The notes under the pieces are model-generated. The model was not told the DNA's origin. It saw only the letters and a program-made list of their open reading frames with translations, and ran no database searches. A stretch of DNA of 41,234 nucleotides from a bacterium. Its GTDB lineage: Bacteria > Planctomycetota > UBA1135 > GCA-002686595. The position numbers and the translations under genes were made by a program. Positions within the stretch are counted from its first letter, which is position 1. Each line of letters begins with the position of its first letter. Shown here piece by piece: positions 34,913-41,234 of the stretch. The stretch is from the NCBI GenBank assembly GCA_024228395.1, contig JAAETM010000288.1, positions 1 to 41,234 of the forward strand, given 5' to 3'.

Positions 34913-36628
34913 TCAACGTACCAGTCGTTCGTACCACTTCAAGGTAAGCGGATCCGAAGGGGCCAGTCGGCGGGCCTCTTGGATAGCTTCTTCGGCCAGC
35001 GCCATCTGGTCCATGCCCGCATGGGACCTGGCCAAACCCCGCCAAAAGGCAGCCCTGCCGGGTTGTAGCAGGGTGGCCCGGCTGTAGGACTCCGCCGCCG
35101 CAGTGCAATTTTTCTGCCGCAGTTGCAATGCGCCCATGTTCGCCCATGCGATGGCATTGCCCTGGGCGATGGAAATGGCCCGCCGCAGGTGACGCTGCTC
35201 CAACTCGGGTTTTTCCATGCGGCGCGCCAAAGTCGCGAGCCCCACATGGGGTCGACTGTAGTTGGGGTCGATCGAAATGGCCCTTTCAAAGTGCCCCCGA
35301 ATCACCCGGTTGGATTCGGCCGTTCTTGGCCCATCCTTGAGCAGGGCGTGGGCGAGTCCGCTCCAGGAGCGCGATTCCCCGGACCTATGTTCGGTGCGTT
35401 GCAGCCAATAAGCCAGGGGACTGTGGAAACCGGCGGAGAGCCTATGAACGACAGGAGTCAACAAGCCCGTCAGCAAGATCAACTGCAAGGCATACAAACG
35501 GATGGACACGGTCCTTCCGTTTGGCAGGCGGGGTAGGAGCGGGATCAAGAATAGTAGGGGCAGGTACAAGTAACGGGGCCCGAAGAGTTCGGGGCTCGGG
35601 AACCATTGCAACCAAGGAAGCAATGAAAGGCATAGGGCCCCAGCCCAAGCGAATTGGTCTTGCCCCATCGAATACAACCTGCCTATTCGCACGCAGATGC
35701 CAAGCAGCAAGAGCGCGCCCAGGACCTGCCATCCCATGCCGCTTCCATCGACTTCCTGAAGGGCGAGTGGGGGCCACAAAATACAAGCCGCTCCCTTGCC
35801 GAGGATGCCCAATCCAAGGGGGATGCGTTCCGCGAGGGGGGTTGAGCCCAAGGCCCCGTGGGATGGGTCCAATCCGAGGCCACCCAGGGCCCAGATACGT
35901 AAGCCAGCGATCGCGACGAGAGCGATCAACACACAAATGCGGCGACTCCTTTTGGCGGCGCCTGGCAGGAGCCACCACAGCGCAGCGAAAGCGAGGCCAT
36001 CCTCCTTGACCAAGAGTGGCAACAGGACGCCGACAAAAGCCCAAGCCCCGCTTCGCACGCCGCTGGCCCGTTGCGACTTCTGGCCTGCCAAATGCATGGC
36101 TAGCGGAATCAGCCCGACCAGCGCACACAAGCTCGAGGAGCGGCCTGCAATCCAAACTACAGCTTCGCTTTGCACCGGATGCAAGGCAAACAGGGCCCAC
36201 CCAAACCATGGAAGTCTGCAATGCGGCCGCATCAGTAGCAGCACAACACCCGCCCAAAACACCACCCCCAGATGCAGGGCCAAGTTGATTCCATGGAAGC
36301 CACCCGGGCTGTTTCCCAGCCAGGCGCGGTTGAATCGCAGGGACAAGGTCACCAGCGGGCGGTACAACCCCGCGTCCCCCCGGTGGTGCCAATAGTCCTG
36401 GCCAAACGCGTGCATGGCGGGTCGCTCTCCCGCCACCAGAGGGTTTTCCTCGATCGTCTCTTGGTCGTCCAGTGCCCAACCAGCGCGCAGTGCTGGTCCT
36501 CCAAACAACACCAAGGCGCTGGTCAGCAACAGAATAATCCGCAAGGCGCGCTGGCCGGGTCCCACGGGGCCGCAATTGGCGGCGGGGACCGGGGGGGTTG
36601 TCCCTGATTGAGGTGGCCTGAGATGCAT
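34913..36628 (-). CDS. TMTC-like membrane protein with TPR tail
   Basis: The 571-residue protein has about ten membrane segments (residues 30-410) and TPR repeats from about 440 to the end (for example AISIDPNYSRPHVGLA, AIAWANMGALQLRQK). The loop with D54-D55 after the first membrane segment, LYRPLVTLS, and HPVQSEAVVWIAGR (150-163) are marks of the TMTC/GT-C group, related to lipid-linked sugar transferases such as protein O-mannosyltransferases. A glycosyltransfer role is inferred, and the donor and acceptor are unknown. The start ATG 36628 has TAGGCT six bases before it. Confidence 0.8.
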   Translation of the reverse strand: MHLRPPQSGTTPPVPAANCGPVGPGQRALRIILLLTSALVLFGGPALRAGWALDDQETIEENPLVAGERPAMHAFGQDYWHHRGDAGLYRPLVTLSLRFNRAWLGNSPGGFHGINLALHLGVVFWAGVVLLLMRPHCRLPWFGWALFALHPVQSEAVVWIAGRSSSLCALVGLIPLAMHLAGQKSQRASGVRSGAWAFVGVLLPLLVKEDGLAFAALWWLLPGAAKRSRRICVLIALVAIAGLRIWALGGLGLDPSHGALGSTPLAERIPLGLGILGKGAACILWPPLALQEVDGSGMGWQVLGALLLLGICVRIGRLYSMGQDQFAWAGALCLSLLPWLQWFPSPELFGPRYLYLPLLFLIPLLPRLPNGRTVSIRLYALQLILLTGLLTPVVHRLSAGFHSPLAYWLQRTEHRSGESRSWSGLAHALLKDGPRTAESNRVIRGHFERAISIDPNYSRPHVGLATLARRMEKPELEQRHLRRAISIAQGNAIAWANMGALQLRQKNCTAAAESYSRATLLQPGRAAFWRGLARSHAGMDQMALAEEAIQEARRLAPSDPLTLKWYERLVR

Positions 36629-36640
36629 GCTTTGAGCCTA
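36629..36640 (-). promoter_or_regulatory. Leaderless-type promoter of the TMTC-like gene
   Basis: On the minus strand TAGGCT (36640-36635) is followed by six bases and then the ATG at 36628. The hexamer is a weak -10 but fits TAnnnT at the exact spacing. Confidence 0.45.
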
Positions 36641-36735
36641 GCGAAAACAGCAGCCCGTAGGCTACTGGGCCATGGAACCAACAAAAAAGAGGTGGATTCA
36701 GGCCCGCCGCCTTTTCTGTGCATGGTTCATTGCCC

Positions 36736-36747
36736 TACACTTGCCCC
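36736..36747 (+). promoter_or_regulatory. Leaderless-type promoter of xseB
   Basis: TACACT (36736-36741) is followed by six bases and then the ATG at 36748. This supports ATG 36748 as the xseB start and probably drives the whole xseB-ispA-dxs-nadK run. Confidence 0.55.
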
Positions 36748-37005
36748 ATGACCCCTGCAAAGAAGAGCACCGAGGAAACCCCCGATTTCGACCAACGCAT
36801 GGTGGAATTGGAGGGGCTTGCCGCAGCCTTGGAGAGTGGCGACCTGGGGCTTGAGCAAGCTCTGGAGCACTACAAGCGAGGCGTTTCCCTGCTGCGCTCC
36901 TGCCGTGGCGAACTCGAAGGGTTCCGCAAACAGGTGGAAGAGTTGGCACGCGAGGGTTCCGCCCAAACCCGCCCACTGGAAAGCGACCCCGATTTCACCC
37001 GTTAG
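36748..37005 (+). CDS. xseB: Exodeoxyribonuclease VII small subunit
   Basis: XseB and the large subunit XseA form exonuclease VII, which degrades single-stranded DNA from both ends. The 85-residue helical protein has the family signature: FDQRMVELEGLAAALESGDLGLEQALEHYKRG in place, split here as FDQRMVELEGL, ALESGDLGLEQAL and HYKRGVSLL. ATG 36748 is preferred to the in-frame ATG 36718 because TACACT lies six bases before it. xseA is not adjacent. ispA begins 13 bases after the stop, as in many bacteria. Confidence 0.9.
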   Translation: MTPAKKSTEETPDFDQRMVELEGLAAALESGDLGLEQALEHYKRGVSLLRSCRGELEGFRKQVEELAREGSAQTRPLESDPDFTR

Positions 37006-37018
37006 GGGGATCTACCCA

Positions 37019-37900
37019 ATGAGCGAACTTCTAAATGCATGGCTGCAGGACAGCATGCGCTGGGCCGAGGATTCCATGCGCGATGCGATGGAACACCTGG
37101 ACCTGGGCCCCTCGGACTTTGCTCAAGCCCTGGCCTATCCCACCTTTGCGGGTGGCAAGCGATTGCGGCCCTGTTTGGTGCGCCTGGTTTGCCAGGAGTT
37201 GGGAGGGCCGGACGAGTCGGCCAAGGCCCCGGCGGTGGCCATTGAATGGGTGCACACCTATTCCCTCGTACACGATGATTTGCCCTGCATGGACGACGAT
37301 GACCTACGCAGGGGAAAATCGACCACCCACAAGGTTTTCGGTGAGGCCACGGCGGTATTGGTGGGGGATGGTCTGCTCACCATGGCTTTTGAACAACTCG
37401 CCAGCCTGGAAACCTCCCAGGCTTTGGAGATGGTCGGGGTCCTAGCTCGCGCTGCTGGCCCCGCCGGCATGGTTGGCGGGCAGCACCTGGACTTGGCCGC
37501 GGAAAAGGGTGGCCTGGACACCTGTGGTGTGCGTGAAATACACCGGCTCAAAACCGCAGCCCTGATCGAGGCCGCTTGCGAATTGGGTGCGTTGGCAGCG
37601 GGAGCCTCCGAGGGTGCCCGCCAGGCGGTCCGCCGCTTTGGGTTGGCCCTCGGTTTGTGCTTCCAGGCCGTGGATGACTGTTTGGATGTGACGGGCGACG
37701 CCGTTGAGCTTGGGAAAACCCCCGGCAAGGACGAAGCCGCCGGCAAGGCGACCCTGGTCGCGGACTTGGGCCTGGAGGGTGCCCGCCAGGAGGCCATTCA
37801 GCGCGCCGAAGAAGCTCGCGATGCCGCCCTGGAGGCGGGCTTCCGCTCCGACGGTCTGGCCCTGTCCCTGATCGACTGGCTCTTGGCTCGTACCAACTGA
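37019..37900 (+). CDS. ispA: Polyprenyl synthetase (farnesyl/geranylgeranyl diphosphate synthase)
   Basis: IspA condenses isopentenyl diphosphate with allylic diphosphates to C15 or C20 chains. The 293-residue enzyme has GGKRLRP (45-51), the first aspartate motif DDLPCMD (86-92), and the second DDCLD (219-223). The Tyr81-Ser82 pair five residues before the first motif gives no clear chain-length call, so FPP is assumed. It lies between xseB and dxs, the usual bacterial arrangement for isoprenoid precursors. ATG 37019 is chosen because the protein begins there in frame with the family; in-frame starts to 36818 overlap xseB. Confidence 0.94.
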   Translation: MSELLNAWLQDSMRWAEDSMRDAMEHLDLGPSDFAQALAYPTFAGGKRLRPCLVRLVCQELGGPDESAKAPAVAIEWVHTYSLVHDDLPCMDDDDLRRGKSTTHKVFGEATAVLVGDGLLTMAFEQLASLETSQALEMVGVLARAAGPAGMVGGQHLDLAAEKGGLDTCGVREIHRLKTAALIEAACELGALAAGASEGARQAVRRFGLALGLCFQAVDDCLDVTGDAVELGKTPGKDEAAGKATLVADLGLEGARQEAIQRAEEARDAALEAGFRSDGLALSLIDWLLARTN

Positions 37901-38001
37901 TTCGGGTATTTGACCCCGGAACTGTCTCGTGACGAGTGTTTCCTCTTGGGAAGCCCTGGTTCTCCCTTGCGGCTTGGGCTTCCTCGCCTTGCAATAGACC
38001 C

Positions 38002-40023
38002 ATGGCCGACACCTCCGCATCACTCGACGACTCCGCGCCCGCAAAACCCGCCCCGACCGATTCCAGCCAGGAGCAGGTCGAGGACCTGTTGGCCCGGGCC
38101 CAGAGCCCCGAGGCCCTCAAGGAACTCTCCCCCGATGGGCTGAAGGAGCTGTGCAGCCAGATGCGCGCCTTCCTGCTTGAGACGGTGCAGACCACGGGTG
38201 GGCACCTGGGTTCCAACCTGGGCGTGGTCGAGCTGACCGTCGCCCTGCACTACGTCTACAACTTCAGCCGGGACCGCTTGATCTTTGACGTCTCGCACCA
38301 GTGTTACCCCCACAAACTGCTCACCGGACGGCGTGAGGGGTTTGCAAACCTTCGACGCACCGACGGCCTGTGCGGGTTCACCCATCCCGACGAATCCCCC
38401 TACGACCTTTTCCATACCGGGCACGCGGGCACATCGATCAGCGTGGGGTTGGGTTTGGCATTGGCCGCAGCCGGGGAAGAAAATCCTCCCAAGGTGGTCA
38501 GCGTCATCGGAGACGCCAGTCTCGGAGCGGGGGTCGCCTTCGAGGCCATCAACTTTGCCGGGGCCTCCGCAGCTCCCATGTTGGTCGTCCTGAACGACAA
38601 CGAGTGGTCCATCTCCAAATCGGTGGGGGCCCTGGCCAAGCTGCTTTCCAAAGTGCGCGGCAATCGTCTGTGGCAACGCGCCGGTCAGGAGACCAAAAGC
38701 CTCATTCAAGCCATACCCCTCATCGGCCCACGCGTGGACCGCGCCCTGGATGACTTTGGCGAGGTCATGCGACACGCCGTGGTTCCCGGTCACGTGTTCG
38801 AAGAAGCCGGCGTATCCTATGTGGGCCCCGTGGATGGCCACGACGTGAATGGTCTGGTCGATGCCCTACAGCGGGTCAGCCAGTTGGATGGCATGGTGAT
38901 TTTGCACGTGCTCACCGAGAAGGGCAAGGGGCACCCCGATGGCCCCAACCATCCCGAACGCGTGCACGCCGTCAAACCCAAGGCTGCCCCAACGCAGTAC
39001 AAAACGGAGGGCACGCCCGTGCCCCGCAAGGCCCAGGGAATCTCTTACACAGAGGCCTTCGCCAATGCCTTGAACAGCAGCGCCGAGACCGACGTGCGCA
39101 TCCATGCCATCACGGCGGGCATGCCCTCCGGCACCGGCCTGGTCGATTTTGCCGAGCGCTATCCTGCGCGTTTCCACGACACCGGCATCACCGAGCAGCA
39201 CGCGGTTGCCATGGCTGCCGGTATGGCAAAAGGCGGATTGCGCCCCGTGGTCGCCATTTATTCCACGTTCATGCAGCGCAGCTACGACCAGTGCTTCCAG
39301 GAACTCTCCCTGCAAGACCTGCCCGTGGTTTTGGCCCTCGACCGGGCGGGTCCCGTGGGGCAGGACGGTCCCACGCACCACGGCGCCTACGACGTGGCCT
39401 ACCTGCGCACCCTGCCTAACTTCATTCTGGGGGCGCCCCGGGATGCCAGTGACATGGCGCGCATGCTCACTTGCTTCCTGGATCAAAAACACCCCAGCGC
39501 ATTGCGCTATCCGCGGGGCAATACGCCGCTGGATGAATGCATTCCCGTGGGCGAACGAACCCCCATGGTTCCCGGCAAGGCTGAGGTGCTTTGCGAGGGA
39601 ACCGATGTGGTCCTGTGGGCCTATGGCTCCATGGTATCCGTGGCCCTCGAGGTCGCCGTCACCTGGCACCAAGCCGGAGTTTCGGTCGGCGTGGTCGATG
39701 CGCGCTTCGCCAAACCCTTGGACGAGGGTTTGTTGACGCAGCACCTGCACAGCTACAGTCATGTGGTAACGCTGGAAGCCCATCAACGCATGGGTGGCTT
39801 CGGTTCCGCCGTGCTGGAAGCCGCCAGTCGGGCGCCCCACGGCAATGGACAAACGCCGGCCAAGATCAAGGTGCTTGGACTCCCCGATAGATTTCTCGAG
39901 CACAAAACCTCCGTGCAGGAACAACTCACCGAAGCCGGTCTCGATGCCGACCGCATCGTTCGTACCCTGGGGAATCTACTGCCCGCGGCGAAGCGCCAGC
40001 TGCTCGAGTCCTCGGAGCCTTAG
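38002..40023 (+). CDS. dxs: 1-deoxy-D-xylulose-5-phosphate synthase
   Basis: DXS, a thiamine diphosphate enzyme, joins pyruvate and glyceraldehyde 3-phosphate at the first step of the MEP isoprenoid pathway. The 673-residue protein has [34 protein letters not shown] (a variant of the GHSSTSIS loop), the ThDP site [15 protein letters not shown] with NDNEWSIS, and the transketolase half with [30 protein letters not shown] and RYPRG. Its N-terminus is about 35 residues longer and low-complexity. The ATG 38002 is chosen over one at 37936; TGCAAT lies six bases before it. It supplies precursors to the adjacent ispA. Confidence 0.95.
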   Translation: MADTSASLDDSAPAKPAPTDSSQEQVEDLLARAQSPEALKELSPDGLKELCSQMRAFLLETVQTTGGHLGSNLGVVELTVALHYVYNFSRDRLIFDVSHQCYPHKLLTGRREGFANLRRTDGLCGFTHPDESPYDLFHTGHAGTSISVGLGLALAAAGEENPPKVVSVIGDASLGAGVAFEAINFAGASAAPMLVVLNDNEWSISKSVGALAKLLSKVRGNRLWQRAGQETKSLIQAIPLIGPRVDRALDDFGEVMRHAVVPGHVFEEAGVSYVGPVDGHDVNGLVDALQRVSQLDGMVILHVLTEKGKGHPDGPNHPERVHAVKPKAAPTQYKTEGTPVPRKAQGISYTEAFANALNSSAETDVRIHAITAGMPSGTGLVDFAERYPARFHDTGITEQHAVAMAAGMAKGGLRPVVAIYSTFMQRSYDQCFQELSLQDLPVVLALDRAGPVGQDGPTHHGAYDVAYLRTLPNFILGAPRDASDMARMLTCFLDQKHPSALRYPRGNTPLDECIPVGERTPMVPGKAEVLCEGTDVVLWAYGSMVSVALEVAVTWHQAGVSVGVVDARFAKPLDEGLLTQHLHSYSHVVTLEAHQRMGGFGSAVLEAASRAPHGNGQTPAKIKVLGLPDRFLEHKTSVQEQLTEAGLDADRIVRTLGNLLPAAKRQLLESSEP

Positions 40024-40025
40024 GC

Positions 40026-40934
40026 ATGCACAACAAGCAAGAAACGGACTCTGAAAGCGGAAGGCCATGGAACCAAGGGGTTTCCTCCGTCCTACTTTTG
40101 GGCGACGGCCAAAAGTCCCGCGTTGGCACGACCTTGCCCGAGGTCCAGGCATGGCTTGAGACGCGTGGCATCCAGGTCCAAGTGGAGGGCGATGTGCGGC
40201 AATTCGCCCAGCAACATTTGGAAGGCTGCCCGCTGCCCGACCCGGTGCCCGATCTAATCGTGGTGCTTGGTGGTGATGGTTCCGTGCTCACTGCGGTGCG
40301 CTCCTTTGGCGAGCACCCTGTTCCGGTGCTCGGCATTCACTTTGGGCGGGTGGGATTCTTGGCCCCGGTGCTCGGCAATCAATGGGAACAGGGTTTGCTG
40401 GACACCCTCGAAGGGCGCTGCCTGGTGGAAGAGCGCATGCGAATGGAAATCGAGCTGGAGGATGGCAGTTTGTTTCTGGCCCTCAACGACGCCGTGCTGG
40501 CGCGTCCCGCCGACGCGAGCATGGTCGGGCTCTCGCTTTTTGTGAACGATGAACATGCAACCGACTACCATGCGGATGGCCTGATCGTTTCCACCGCCAG
40601 TGGTTCCACCGCCTACTCGCTTGCCGCAGGGGGGCCCATCCTGGCGCCCGACTTGCAGGGTCTGGTGGTCACCCCGATCTCCGCCCACGCCCTGGCGCAC
40701 CGGCCATTGGTTTTGGCCCCCGAATCCCTGGTTGGCGTCCGGGTGGTACGCTCCAGGCAGGGGGTGGCCCTGGTTCTCGATGGACAGCGCGTGGCTTTGC
40801 TTCAAGAGGGCAGCCAAGTGGTCGTGCGCCGACATGACGTGAATTACCCACTGTTGGTTCCCTCTGGCATGGATCCCTGGCAGCGGCTTTCCGACCGCCT
40901 GGGGTGGAGCGGTTCCCTGGCTGAGCTCGGTTAG
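40026..40934 (+). CDS. nadK: NAD kinase
   Basis: NadK phosphorylates NAD to NADP. The 302-residue protein has the GGDGS motif with catalytic D84 (82-86), the FGRVGFLAP segment, LNDAV in place of the usual LNE, and [15 protein letters not shown] for ribose binding. The N-terminal 20 residues are variable and polar. It starts two bases after the dxs stop, so it is co-transcribed; the MEP pathway uses NADPH, a plausible reason for the grouping. A convergent permease gene ends 23 bases downstream. Confidence 0.94.
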   Translation: MHNKQETDSESGRPWNQGVSSVLLLGDGQKSRVGTTLPEVQAWLETRGIQVQVEGDVRQFAQQHLEGCPLPDPVPDLIVVLGGDGSVLTAVRSFGEHPVPVLGIHFGRVGFLAPVLGNQWEQGLLDTLEGRCLVEERMRMEIELEDGSLFLALNDAVLARPADASMVGLSLFVNDEHATDYHADGLIVSTASGSTAYSLAAGGPILAPDLQGLVVTPISAHALAHRPLVLAPESLVGVRVVRSRQGVALVLDGQRVALLQEGSQVVVRRHDVNYPLLVPSGMDPWQRLSDRLGWSGSLAELG

Positions 40935-40957
40935 GGAGGGAAACGCTCTTCTTCGGG

Positions 40958-41234
40958 CTAGGCCGATTGCGGTGGCTCGGGATCCCCAGCGAGCCATTCC
41001 AGGCGTCGGATGCCACGCTTGGACATGCGGTAGAAGAGCAGCAATCCCAAGGAGAATACGACTACCGCAAAGCCGATGAGTTTAGGGGTCAGGGGCAGAA
41101 TGATGAGGGCAGCCACGAACTGCACCGCGATCGAAACATAGAGGATCGCCGCCACAAACAGGCGCGAGCGGTTCTTGATAAACCAGGCGCCCAGGGGGGC
41201 GCCGATGCAAACGATGGGGACACAAACCCACCAG
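40958..41234 (-). CDS. TauE/SafE-family membrane permease, C-terminal part
   Basis: The minus-strand frame is open from the window edge to the stop at 40958, giving about 91 residues. It has GAPLGAWFIKNRSRLFVAAILY and two membrane segments (YVSIAVQFVAALIILPL; LIGFAVVVFSLGLLLFY), then a soluble tail ending EPPQSA. The iGAPLGa-type loop followed by a membrane helix resembles the end of TauE/SafE sulfite or sulfonate exporters. The start lies outside the window and the substrate cannot be told. Confidence 0.55.
   Translation of the reverse strand, partial: WWVCVPIVCIGAPLGAWFIKNRSRLFVAAILYVSIAVQFVAALIILPLTPKLIGFAVVVFSLGLLLFYRMSKRGIRRLEWLAGDPEPPQSA

Overview
This window is bacterial chromosomal DNA, GC-rich by eye, densely packed, with genes on both strands. 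It looks like ordinary chromosome: I see no insertion sequence, phage, tRNA, rRNA or CRISPR array. The gene set points to a Gram-negative-type, non-proteobacterial lineage: a Gld-type ABC module with a DUF4340 protein, an FHA/Ser-Thr kinase, an HDOD remnant, a TMTC-like membrane protein and CheY/CheX genes. Planctomycetota or a similar deep lineage is a guess from gene content only.

Layout. 1-41 is the tail of an NtrC-type regulator. 268-2184 is dnaK. 2434-7805 is a four-gene ABC export/gliding-type module (ATPase, permease, GldG-like, DUF4340). 7912-11921 is a helicase/exonuclease pair resembling Bacillus MrfA-MrfB. 12548-13444 and 11918-12535 (minus) are a degenerate purine nucleoside phosphorylase homologue and purN. 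13619-14538 is a broken HDOD gene. 19637 down to 14588 (minus) is tilS, a YggS-type PLP protein and an FHA/Ser-Thr kinase. 19895-24109 is central metabolism: gapA, pgk, rpe, accD. 24580-27181 (minus) is a putative Fe(II)/2-oxoglutarate-type oxygenase followed by a methyltransferase. 27305-29837 is a COG2509-type FAD protein and panB. 30011-31558 is cheY plus two CheX-like phosphatases. 31649-32860 (minus) is a four-S1-domain protein. 33034-34904 holds an SDR and, divergently, an OsmC protein and an O-methyltransferase. 34913-36628 (minus) is a TMTC-like TPR membrane protein. 36748-40934 is xseB-ispA-dxs-nadK, joining the start of isoprenoid synthesis to NADP supply. The window ends inside a TauE/SafE-type permease on the minus strand.

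The most striking cross-window signal is at transcription starts. Six unrelated genes carry a -10-like TAnnnT hexamer exactly six bases before the ATG (rpe, osmC-like, SDR, TMTC-like, xseB, oxygenase). Others come close (DUF4340, methyltransferase, helicase). Such spacing puts the transcript start at the start codon, so these genes are probably leaderless. dnaK and the GldG-like gene, in contrast, have clear Shine-Dalgarno sequences. The osmC-like and SDR genes diverge from a 36-bp gap holding both such promoters. Other notable points are a PNP homologue lacking most active-site residues, an FHA domain lacking its phosphothreonine contacts, a four-cysteine tail on DnaK, a lysine-rich tail on GAPDH, and the paired CheX-like genes.
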